NCBI RefSeq assembly: GCF_001577525.1
Contig: NZ_CP013015.1
Location: 2,088,102 to 2,124,353, forward strand
Direction: 5' to 3'
Origin: Candidatus Desulfofervidus auxilii
Lineage (GTDB): Bacteria; Desulfobacterota; Desulfofervidia; Desulfofervidales; Desulfofervidaceae
Length of the DNA: 36,252 nt
The translations under genes and the position numbers were made by a program. The notes beneath the pieces are model-generated. The model was not told where the DNA came from. It did not search any database and saw nothing but the letters and a program-made list of their open reading frames with translations. This document shows, piece by piece, positions 14,514 to 22,112 of this stretch (positions within the stretch are counted from its first letter, which is position 1; each line of letters begins with the position of its first letter).

Positions 14514-17294
14514 CTACTCCGTCGCACACCTTGGTCTTGTACAAAGAAGCACAAGCTTTCTTGCATCAAGCACTGTGATTACTCCATCACCATCTATATC
14601 ACACTCTGGACATGCACTTGCTGGTTGATTGCGGTGGGTAAGGAGGATGTTTAAGTCGTTTTGGTCAATGTCACCATCATTGTCGAGGTCGCCCTGAATA
14701 GCTACTTTTCTAACACCCAATTGAAAGATAGAGAAATGGGTTACATCAATCATAATCAACATGTTCTCTTCATCAACTGTTTTTGGGCCTTCTACCAATT
14801 CCCAAGTTAAAGTACTTGTGTTAAAAGTATAAACATCTAATTCTTGCGGGTCACTTACACCTGCATTTTCTAAGTCCTCCTCTGTGTATGGGATCTTTAT
14901 AGTTACAGGTTTATTAAACACAAGGCCTTCTGGGCCAAAGTGCACTGGTGAACCAATGCCTACTATGTCTTCTGGAAATGGGGGGATTTCCTCTACAAGC
15001 TCGCTGATGGCAATAATCGTATTTTCTGATAGGGCATCTGCAGGGATTTCAACTTGGGCACCTAGAATCCCACTTGATGTATCTGTAACCAAGACAGTTC
15101 CACCATCAGAGCCAATTACCTGCTGTCCAACTATTTTCAGTGAATAGGGATAAGCAGCTAGGGTAAAATCTATGTCAGGTGTCTCATGCGGGGAATCCAC
15201 TTTTACATCTCTGCTTCCCATAACATACCCTGAGGCAATTGCCTGAACAACGTAATTACCTGATGGCAGGCCATTGATAGTATAACTTCCATCGGGCTTA
15301 GAGTTGGCTCCACTCCCTATTAAATGAGGATCTACAGGGAAGGCATAAAGGTTGGCACCTGCTATGGGAGTTTTCCCATCCTCCTCATAGACATGTCCAG
15401 ATATTGAACCAGGCCTTGCTAAATAGAAATCTATCCCAGAAGTTTCTTTATGAAATTCAACTTCAACCGGAGTAGCATAAGCCATATTATAAGCATCTTG
15501 GTACCATTCAGGAATATAACCATGGGTGTGAAATACATTTATATAATAAGTTCCTGGTTTCAAATTTATTTTATAGCTGCCATCATAAGAGGTAACAGGA
15601 GCAGGAGTAACTCCATCACCATTTGGTAAACATGCACCTAACTGCACTCCGCTTATAGGTTCTCCTGTCTCTTCATCAAATACATGGCCAGTTATGCAAC
15701 CTCCTTCATCAAGGGTAAAGTTGATATTGTTAGTGTCAACTCCTGCACTAACAGGGACATGGTCGGCTGTACTCCTGGTGTACTTAGAATTATAAAATTC
15801 ACCTGCATACCAGCCTGGAAGATCTTCACCAATCCTTACTGTATAACTAACCGGAGGAAGGCCTTCTATAGTATAACTTCCATCTTCATTAGACATAGCA
15901 CCTATACCTTCAAAACCTCCACTAGTCGGGTCAGCTATTATACTTACCTGAATGGGAGTAATGCCATCACTGGCATAGATATGCCCGGATATTGAACCGG
16001 CAAATTCCAAATTGATATCAATGTTTGGTGTATTGTTAGGTGGAGTAACTATTACACTTGTAGCATTATTCCAACCATAAACAGAATCATAATATCTCAA
16101 TTTGGCATATCCAGGGGCTTCTGCCCTGACCTTATATTGACCAAGGGATAGGCCGGTAATGACATAGCTTCCATCTGAGGCAGTAGTGGTACAAAAACCT
16201 TCATCAAAAAAGTATTTACTTGGGCGTACGAATACCTCTGCACCAGCTATTGGGGTTATCCCATTACTTTGATAGACATGTCCAGAGATTGAGCCCCCTT
16301 CAGTAAGGTCAAAGTCAATATTAGCAATATGTGAGCCTTCTGTGACATTGATGATCTTTGCCTCATGAGAAGGGGTTACATTATCGTAATATTCCCTAGC
16401 ATAACCAGAGGCACTGACTCTAACCTTATAGTCACCAGGGGGGAGAATGATATTATAACTGCCGTCAGATGAAGTTATTGCTTGACCCCAACCTGCCCCT
16501 TCACTGACACCTATTGCCTGAACCTTCGCTCCTCCAATAGGGGTCACCCTATCTATCTGATAGACATGTCCAGAGATTATTCCTATGGTCGCATGGCCAT
16601 ATGTCTTTCCACCAATACTGGCAAATGTAAGCTCTCTTACTCTTGTCTCTGTTTCGGTGCCTTCTTCTGGTTCGTATTCTGTCTCTGTAGAGATGCTCTT
16701 AACCTCTCCTACCCCTTCAGCTAACCAAAAGGTCCTTTCAATAGTCCCATAATCTCCTTCACTTTCTTGCCAAGAGATATTTTCAGTAAATTTTAAACAA
16801 TTGGTAAAAGTGCCTGCTGGAACAGTTATATCTTCCAAACCTACTAAAGTAAGTGTTCTACTACCACTGCCAGTTTCATCAAACTGGCCATTTTCATATT
16901 CACTATAAGAGACAGAAGCTGTAATCTGTTGACCTACCTCCATTTGGAGAGGAAATAAAAGTACTGGTGAATCAAAGACCATGTAGTCACCTTCATCATC
17001 TACCTCTCCCTCTTTATACCATTTTAGTCCCTCTCCATCCCAGGCCAAACATTCATAGTCCTCATTGGTTATTTTTCTCATAGTTTCTATGCCATTTATT
17101 GTTTCGGTACCGTTTATAATCGTTATTTCAGTATAATTTTCTCCATCTTCACTTCCTGAGTATACCCAGTAGTCACCCTGTTCCATAGGAAGATACTGGC
17201 TCATTTGATAGGGTGTTTGAGCATTTAGATTTCCTATGACTAGGAAAAATAAAAATAGAAAAGATAAACCTAAGGAAAAAACTTTCCTTTTCAT
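14514..17294 (-). CDS. Secreted protein with carboxypeptidase-regulatory repeats, ZU5-like domain and dockerin
   Basis: The 926-residue product has a signal peptide (about 1-26) and an N-terminal beta-rich domain (about 27-230, YLPMEQGDYWVYSGS ... VPAGTFTNCLKF). Five or six CarboxypepD_reg-like beta-sandwich repeats (SISGHVY...GITPIAGAEV...DGSYVITGLSLGQYKVRA, about 235-690) follow. A ZU5-like domain (IGSDGGTVLV ... VEIPADALSE, about 700-850) and a dockerin pair (GDLDNDGDIDQNDLNILL, CDIDGDGVITVLDARKL) come last. It ends LLCTRPRCATE. These repeats suggest a surface structural or adhesion protein. It follows the cohesin gene on the same strand, with a 208-bp leader containing a hairpin but no GEMM aptamer. 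GGAGG precedes ATG. Confidence 0.9.
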   Translation of the reverse strand: MKRKVFSLGLSFLFLFFLVIGNLNAQTPYQMSQYLPMEQGDYWVYSGSEDGENYTEITIINGTETINGIETMRKITNEDYECLAWDGEGLKWYKEGEVDDEGDYMVFDSPVLLFPLQMEVGQQITASVSYSEYENGQFDETGSGSRTLTLVGLEDITVPAGTFTNCLKFTENISWQESEGDYGTIERTFWLAEGVGEVKSISTETEYEPEEGTETETRVRELTFASIGGKTYGHATIGIISGHVYQIDRVTPIGGAKVQAIGVSEGAGWGQAITSSDGSYNIILPPGDYKVRVSASGYAREYYDNVTPSHEAKIINVTEGSHIANIDFDLTEGGSISGHVYQSNGITPIAGAEVFVRPSKYFFDEGFCTTTASDGSYVITGLSLGQYKVRAEAPGYAKLRYYDSVYGWNNATSVIVTPPNNTPNIDINLEFAGSISGHIYASDGITPIQVSIIADPTSGGFEGIGAMSNEDGSYTIEGLPPVSYTVRIGEDLPGWYAGEFYNSKYTRSTADHVPVSAGVDTNNINFTLDEGGCITGHVFDEETGEPISGVQLGACLPNGDGVTPAPVTSYDGSYKINLKPGTYYINVFHTHGYIPEWYQDAYNMAYATPVEVEFHKETSGIDFYLARPGSISGHVYEEDGKTPIAGANLYAFPVDPHLIGSGANSKPDGSYTINGLPSGNYVVQAIASGYVMGSRDVKVDSPHETPDIDFTLAAYPYSLKIVGQQVIGSDGGTVLVTDTSSGILGAQVEIPADALSENTIIAISELVEEIPPFPEDIVGIGSPVHFGPEGLVFNKPVTIKIPYTEEDLENAGVSDPQELDVYTFNTSTLTWELVEGPKTVDEENMLIMIDVTHFSIFQLGVRKVAIQGDLDNDGDIDQNDLNILLTHRNQPASACPECDIDGDGVITVLDARKLVLLCTRPRCATE

Positions 17295-17320
17295 AATTAA
17301 CCTCCAAAAACATTAATTCT

Positions 17321-17358
17321 AACAAAGGAAAGCCTTGAACAGCCTGACTTCCTTTGTT
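17321..17358 (-). promoter_or_regulatory. Stem-loop in the leader of the 926-residue dockerin gene
   Basis: AACAAAGGAA pairs with TTCCTTTGTT across an 18-nt loop, 27-64 bp upstream of the start codon. No U-run follows, so it is not a clear terminator. It may stabilise or regulate the mRNA after the cohesin gene. Confidence 0.45.
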
Positions 17359-17502
17359 TCCCCTTTATTTTTCTCTAAATCCTTTCCTAGGATGGGCTTT
17401 TATACTTTATTTTTCTTGAGTAAAAGCATATAAAATCCCAAAAAATATCATACCTATACATAACGTTTCTTTTTTTCACGCTTATTACTCCTTTTATCTA
17501 TT

Positions 17503-18120
17503 TTAACCCCTTTTCTTCCTCCTCAAAATCCCAATGCCACCTAAACCAAAGCCAAAAAGAATAAAAGTTGCAGGTACAGGGACAGGGGAAACACTACCAC
17601 TTTCTCGTTCAAAGTCTAAAGCATTTCCCAATTCATCAGATAGTCTGCTTGCAACAAATGGAGGATTTGGGTCAACTATCTCCAAAGGACTTGTGCCAAC
17701 ACTTAAAGTATCAAAGGTCAAGGTGGCTAGGACAAAGCTAGGTGCTTGTTGGTCTACTAAGTCAGCAGCTGGGTTCCAAGAGAGCTCAAAGATTTCCTCG
17801 ATGCCCGGAGCATAAGTAGACACATCGTAGTCATTTATTCCCCAAAACAGAACATCTAACTGATCACCTAAATCTGGATCTCCAAAAGAGACATCAGAAA
17901 GGGCTAAAATTGTTGGGTCATACTCTATAAACAAATCAAAACCAGCCAAAGAAGGAGAAGTTCCATCTCCCAAACCTGAAATCACCAAATCAACACTCAC
18001 TGGCTCGCCAACTGGCACAGTTTGAGAACCAGGCTCAAAGCCAATGGTAGCAGCAAAGGCACTAAGGCTAAAAAACACTACAAACCCTAAAACCACTGCG
18101 GAAAACAATACCTTTTTCAT
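17503..18120 (-). CDS. Cohesin-domain protein with PEP-CTERM anchor
   Basis: The 205-residue exported protein has a signal peptide (about 1-23). One cohesin-like beta-sandwich follows (IGFEPGSQTVPVGEPVSVDL ... LAGFDLFIEYDPTILAL ... LATLTFDTLSVGTSPLEI, about 25-150). A C-terminal exosortase-sorting signal ends it: VPVPAT, a hydrophobic helix FILFGFGLGGIGIL and RRKKRG. The motif is a VPVPAT variant of the usual VPEPA. PEP-CTERM proteins are cut and released or anchored by an exosortase, not encoded in this window. Being first in a run with three dockerin genes, it is the natural receptor for them. AGGAGG precedes ATG. A single cohesin makes it a surface receptor, not a multi-site scaffoldin. 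Confidence 0.9.
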   Translation of the reverse strand: MKKVLFSAVVLGFVVFFSLSAFAATIGFEPGSQTVPVGEPVSVDLVISGLGDGTSPSLAGFDLFIEYDPTILALSDVSFGDPDLGDQLDVLFWGINDYDVSTYAPGIEEIFELSWNPAADLVDQQAPSFVLATLTFDTLSVGTSPLEIVDPNPPFVASRLSDELGNALDFERESGSVSPVPVPATFILFGFGLGGIGILRRKKRG

Positions 18121-18804
18121 CTTTGACCTCCTAGGTTAATAATTGGAAAATCCTTTCATATTTTTGGAAAACTTTTTCCACTTTGTAAAATTGACTAACA
18201 TCTTAAATACCAACTTATATAGCCATATATACTACCTCAATATCCGTGTCAAGATGGAAAACCCTTGATAATACTGGATTTTTGTTTTTAGATTCGGACC
18301 CATTTTTGTAAAGTTTACTGACACCAAAATTGGCTCTCAGGCTAAAAATGGCATCTAGCAAGGATTTTAGCTGTAAAGTATTGTGACACCTAAATTGTAA
18401 AGTTTTCTGACATTAGAAAGCATTTATCTTTATGCCATATTTTTTAATCAATTCATAAACACTGGCTCAGGTCAGGTCCCAAATTTCCTGTAAAAAGGGT
18501 AGCCGAACATAATTAATAATACCACCTTCAATTCTTGTGTATTTTGAAACCTTTCCCTGATACCCAATTCTTCTCTTAATTTATCTAGACAATTAAGCTC
18601 TGTCTTGGTGAAATGACCCTACGCCTTTTTTGACTTCGTAGGGGATAATTCTGGTGTTCTTTCTTAATTTTTTCTTATTTCCTTATTAAAAATACCCTTC
18701 TCCAAAATCAATCACGGATTTTGGGAGAACTTTTTCTTTGACAAAATGATGAAAATGATGTGTCTTTAGTTATTTTTCATGTAAAATAGGAGGAATAGAT
18801 AGTT
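18121..18804. other. Intergenic region with insertion-sequence debris
   Basis: This 684-bp divergent region separates the cohesin gene (minus) from the PPC-domain gene (plus). The part next to the cohesin gene is AT-rich leader, with TATATA words on the minus strand at about 18215-18232 that may be its promoter. Three direct copies of TGTAAAGTNTNNTGACA start at 18307, 18372 and 18396 and resemble IS terminal repeats. About 18472-18622, minus strand, can be read as a damaged fragment (HFTKTELNCLDKLREELGI) that looks like a gene remnant of unknown type. A hairpin TCTCCAAAATC/GATTTTGGGAGA lies near 18692-18724. Confidence 0.55.
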
Positions 18805-20013
18805 GTGGATATTGTCGCAAAGGGTAAAATAATAACAAAAAGGCTAATATCATTTTGGATAATAGTAGGATGTCTATGTTTGTTTATTCAGTATGTACAT
18901 ACTCAAGCAGCAGAAACCCTCCACAGTGGAACTCCAGTCCATACCTCCTTGCCTTCTCGTACCTATAGGAACTACTGTATTGATGTTCCTTTTACGGCGA
19001 TCCGCCTTACTGTGACCATTACTAATGGAACTGGGGATCTGGATCTTTACTTGAAATACGGCAGCCCCCTCTCAGGAGGAACCATCGGTGAACTAGCTGC
19101 TGAGGCTGATATTAAATCAGATGGTCCCACTGCATTAGAATCCATTGAGATTACCCCCAGCACCGTCCCTGCTTTGCAGGAAGGCAAATGGTATGTAGTC
19201 CCTTTGAACCTGAACAACACTGCGACCGATTTTACTCTCACCGCCACTGTAGAAGTCGGTACGAAGCACCAACTGGATATGACAATTAGTCCAAAGGTAG
19301 CTACTCCGGGGGCTAGTCTTAGTTGGACACTTGAGATAACCTCAGGTTCTATTAGCGGCAATGTGGATCTTTATGCTGCAGTTAGCCAACCTCAAGGTCC
19401 CTTAATTTTTCTTGGCCCCCAAGGATTTACCGAACAAGTAGTTCCATACCAAAGGGGTATTTCTATTGAGGAAAAAAACAATTACCCTTTATTAGACATG
19501 ATTCTTCCTAGTTGGCTTGTTCAAGGGGAATACACATTTTATGCAGTCCTAGTATCAACCCTTAGGAGTCCATTTGATACTAATAACTGGGTAAGTAATC
19601 TAGCTATTTCAAAGTTTTATTTTTCATTACTTTCCCCTGCCCAGCAGGCATTTGTTAGTGAAATGGGATACCCGCAACAATTTATGAAGACCTTCAGTGA
19701 TGATAATGGTAAGAAGCGGGTTGATGAGGTATGGACCTATGTCCGACAGGGACTGAGCGAATCTTTTGTTAACGGGGTGTTTGTTAGCGAAACCGAGTTG
19801 GCAAGTAATTTTCCTGACTTCCCATCAAGTCGTTACCACCCAGAGAATTACAACTTTGATATAACCCTGCAGGATGTCCTTGCCCGGCATGGCCAGCCCC
19901 TTAATATTCAGCAAGAGGTAATAGATGATATGACAGTTCAATACTATATCTATGATGGTATAACCTTTGGTTTTGTTAACAAAAAGCTAGTGTCGGTTAT
20001 GGTCCTTAAGTAG
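18805..20013 (+). CDS. Secreted protein with pre-peptidase C-terminal (PPC) domain
   Basis: The gene starts at GTG, with TAGGAGGAA about 10 bp upstream. The 402-residue product has a signal peptide or N-terminal anchor (about 12-35). Residues about 38-150 form a PPC-type beta-sandwich with DLDLYLKYG and W-YV-PLN words, the domain usually found behind secreted peptidases. The rest (about 155-402) is beta-rich and unrecognised, ending in VDEVWTYVRQG and ITFGFVNKKLVSVMVLK. No protease catalytic motif is seen. It is 24 bp before the cysteine-rich gene, so the pair is likely an operon. Function is unknown, but it is a surface or periplasmic protein. Confidence 0.75.
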   Translation: MDIVAKGKIITKRLISFWIIVGCLCLFIQYVHTQAAETLHSGTPVHTSLPSRTYRNYCIDVPFTAIRLTVTITNGTGDLDLYLKYGSPLSGGTIGELAAEADIKSDGPTALESIEITPSTVPALQEGKWYVVPLNLNNTATDFTLTATVEVGTKHQLDMTISPKVATPGASLSWTLEITSGSISGNVDLYAAVSQPQGPLIFLGPQGFTEQVVPYQRGISIEEKNNYPLLDMILPSWLVQGEYTFYAVLVSTLRSPFDTNNWVSNLAISKFYFSLLSPAQQAFVSEMGYPQQFMKTFSDDNGKKRVDEVWTYVRQGLSESFVNGVFVSETELASNFPDFPSSRYHPENYNFDITLQDVLARHGQPLNIQQEVIDDMTVQYYIYDGITFGFVNKKLVSVMVLK

Positions 20014-20037
20014 CTTGGTACAAAGAGGTGAAGTCAA

Positions 20038-20967
20038 ATGAAAGCATTTGGAGTGCCAAAAGTATGTGGCTTAACCAAACATATAGCAAATACACAGGGA
20101 GTAGTAGAATTATGGGTAGCAGCCACAATTGCATTGCTAGCTTTGGGGTACGGTATATATACTTCTAATTTAATACCAAATATCGGCGCATGGGCAGATC
20201 ATTGCAAGGCTTGTAGTGAAGCAAATCCTGAAAAGTGTGATCTAACAGCCCTTCAAAGATGTTTACAAAGCACCGTGGATACCGCTGGTCCTGCGCCCAT
20301 TCCAACAGATTCAAGTGCCTCGGGTGTTGCCGAATGGGTGGGCTATAACCTTATTTTAAACTACGTAAAAAATAACATAGACACACCAACTCCCCCATCT
20401 GAGAGTAGAGGCAACCCCAGCCAGACAGGGGCGTGCAGCATCAACGTAGATAATAAAAACCCAAAACCCAATGATTATGTAACCATTACAATTATAATCC
20501 CTAGACCTTTTCGCCATAGGGTTGGTAGAACACATGCCGAAGCAGCAGGTGTATCCCTTTATCTGACGGGAGGACCTGCCGTTTATACCTGTCCATGGAA
20601 GGTGCCTCCGGGGCCTAGCGGGGTTCTTACTATTAGTTTTACAGCCATTGCCAAAGACGGCAGCTGTCTCTGTACAGCAGTCGAAACCGTGACTAGAAAA
20701 GATAGTTCTTGCGCTCCTCCTGAGTGTTGCTCCGAAAGACCCATTGCATGCGGTGATATGTGCATTCCTTCGGGATATGACTACTGCGATGGCCAGGGTG
20801 CATGCCCTCCTGGTGAGAAGTGCTGTGCTAATGGCTGTATTCCTGTTGATGGTGTATGTTGTGAGACAGGGGGGTGGTGCAATGCAGGGTGGACATGCTG
20901 TCATGATGGCGGCTGTTGCCCACCTGGAACATACTGCTGTGGACCAACAAAGTGCTGCCCTCTTTAA
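20038..20967 (+). CDS. Membrane-anchored protein with cysteine-knot-like C-terminus
   Basis: The 309-residue product has one transmembrane helix near the N-terminus (about 22-42, VVELWVAATIALLALGYGIY). Then come four spaced Cys residues (CKACSEANPEKCDLTALQRC), a linker, a beta-sandwich-like segment (about 130-215, NPKPNDYVTITIIIPRP) and an extremely Cys-rich tail from about 222 (CAPPECC ... GEKCCANGC ... GWTCCHDGGCCPPGTYCC). The repeated CC spacing recalls granulin-type stacked hairpins. That would need oxidative folding outside the cytoplasm. Ribosome site AGAGGTG precedes ATG. No function can be assigned. Confidence 0.75.
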   Translation: MKAFGVPKVCGLTKHIANTQGVVELWVAATIALLALGYGIYTSNLIPNIGAWADHCKACSEANPEKCDLTALQRCLQSTVDTAGPAPIPTDSSASGVAEWVGYNLILNYVKNNIDTPTPPSESRGNPSQTGACSINVDNKNPKPNDYVTITIIIPRPFRHRVGRTHAEAAGVSLYLTGGPAVYTCPWKVPPGPSGVLTISFTAIAKDGSCLCTAVETVTRKDSSCAPPECCSERPIACGDMCIPSGYDYCDGQGACPPGEKCCANGCIPVDGVCCETGGWCNAGWTCCHDGGCCPPGTYCCGPTKCCPL

Positions 20968-20984
20968 TCAACGTCAATTTGGGG

Positions 20985-21026
20985 TCTGGTCTTCACATTT
21001 GATGTTTATGAAAAAGGGGTCAGATC
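20985..21026 (+). repeat. GGGGTC[A/T]G[G/A]TCTT repeat pair
   Basis: GGGGTCTGGTCTTCA (20985) and GGGGTCAGATCTTGA (21016) are direct copies. The inverse AAGACCTGACCCC lies at 21336-21348, and a partial CAGGTCAGGTCCC at about 18468. Such GGGGTCAGGTCTTGA words often border transposon relics. Here they bracket the PPC/Cys-rich gene pair. Confidence 0.5.
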
Positions 21027-21031
21027 TTGAC

Positions 21032-21159
21032 AGGTTGTTGAAAAACTTGATTTTTAACTAATTTTTGAAAAAGTGCTCTTTAAAAATCCTTAAATATCAA
21101 CAACTTTTGAAGGTGAAAGATGGCACTTTTATCCACTCAAGGGGATTTTTCAACAGCCT
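21032..21159. mobile_element. MITE-like element, 128 bp
   Basis: The terminal inverted repeats are AGGTTGTTGAAAAACTTGA at the left and, as reverse complement of the right end, AGGCTGTTGAAAAATCCCCTTGA. Inner inverted words AAAGTGC and GCACTTT add a second stem. There is no coding capacity. A solitary copy of the right terminal repeat lies at 21633-21646. This fits a non-autonomous transposon. Confidence 0.6.
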
Positions 21160-21599
21160 CTTGAATTGTGAATTTCGCTCTTGTTTCTTTATTTCATAAG
21201 TCGTAAAGCGTAAGGAGTAAAGTGTTAAAAAACCACATCTCACGCCTTACACTTCACACTTTACGCATATGAACCAAACCAACCATAAACCAGATGAACG
21301 AGGTAAACCAAACTAATGAAAAAATTCAAAAATCAAGACCTGACCCCTCAAACTGGCAACCAAAGACCCCAACTAGATTTCTAGGTTGGTAAAGTTAACC
21401 TTGAGGTATCATCGCGGTTGGAATTTTCTCTAAAAATCAATTGCGGATTAAGAATTTACTTAACTTCTACTTAACAAAAGGCTATCCAGGGGTGGCAAAT
21501 CTCTGTAAATATGCCATCAAATGGTTTAGGTTTATTATATATCTTTCAAAAACAATCCTGTTTTCTTTAGGCAGGCCTGCGGATAATATTTTGCTCTTG
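21160..21599. other. Gene-free stretch with degenerate repeats
   Basis: Positions 21202-21225 (CGTAAAGCGTAAGGAGTAAA) and 21243-21266 (CGCCTTACACTTCACACTTT) form degenerate, roughly inverted tandem repeats. Positions 21267-21350 hold AACCAAACCAACC-like words ending in CAAGACCTGACCCC. A partial palindromic element AGGCAGGCCTGCGG lies at about 21570. No gene is seen. Confidence 0.5.
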
Positions 21600-22001
21600 T
21601 TAGCTCATGAACAGGTCTGAGAAAAAAATGATTTTTTCAACAGCCTGATATTGTTTGAAAAAATTTGCACCTAAACGACCAAGGTCATCATTAGCAACAA
21701 GAATTGCTCCCTTTAATCCAAGCTTTTTCTTAGCAAATTCGGCTAATACTTTACATTCGTCTAATTTTAAATAAGCCGTAACTGCCTTTGCAGTCTGATT
21801 TGCATTATCTTCGCAAATCATCTTAATAGTATTTTTTCTTCTTTGATCGCAAAACTTATTCCCTAATTGCTCATTTAGGTTTTCATCTACTTCAGATATA
21901 GAGCAATTTCTATACCAAATTGTAAAATTACTCTTATATTGCATAATATAATGCAAACAGTCAAGTATTTTAATAAAATGAATGTAATTTCTTGCCGTCA
22001 A
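21600..22001 (-). CDS. Doubtful hypothetical protein
   Basis: An open frame of 133 residues starts at TTG with no clear ribosome site. The middle part (about 55-115, CEDNANQTAKAVTAYLKL ... AKKKLGLKGAILVANDDLGR) looks like real protein. The last 15 residues are encoded by a solitary MITE terminal repeat, so the natural 3' end has probably been replaced. I do not recognise a family. It is possibly a truncated gene. Confidence 0.35.
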   Translation of the reverse strand: MTARNYIHFIKILDCLHYIMQYKSNFTIWYRNCSISEVDENLNEQLGNKFCDQRRKNTIKMICEDNANQTAKAVTAYLKLDECKVLAEFAKKKLGLKGAILVANDDLGRLGANFFKQYQAVEKIIFFSDLFMS

Positions 22002-22063
22002 TTTTAAATTCTTATGTGCTAAATTTGCACAACAAATTATTAATTCTTTACATAATTAAATTA

Positions 22064-22085
22064 TTATGGTATTGTATTGCCATAA
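22064..22085. promoter_or_regulatory. Inverted repeat upstream of the DUF4143 ATPase
   Basis: TTATGG and CCATAA are separated by 10 bp (TATTGTATTG), 28 bp before the ATG at 22113, with TTTTATGGCA as a further half-site at about 22093. The layout fits a dimeric repressor operator, but this is unproven. Confidence 0.4.
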
Positions 22086-22112
22086 TTTTACATTTTATGG
22101 CATTTGATTGAC

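Larger units (their letters stand above)
13618..14537 (-). repeat. Segmental duplication, copy 2 (dockerin 3' end, Uma2, riboswitch)
   Basis: This is the partner of 8148-9058. Sequence on either side diverges completely into different dockerin-protein bodies. The conserved cassette therefore separates variable protein-coding modules. Confidence 0.85.

Noticed and set aside
17295-17502. A third c-di-GMP riboswitch before the 926-residue dockerin gene
   Set aside because: The leader has a 10-bp hairpin but none of the GEMM core words.
20356-20904. Minus-strand and alternative-frame ORFs over the Cys-rich gene
   Set aside because: The plus-strand frame has the ribosome site, membrane helix and regular Cys pattern; the others are overlaps without support.
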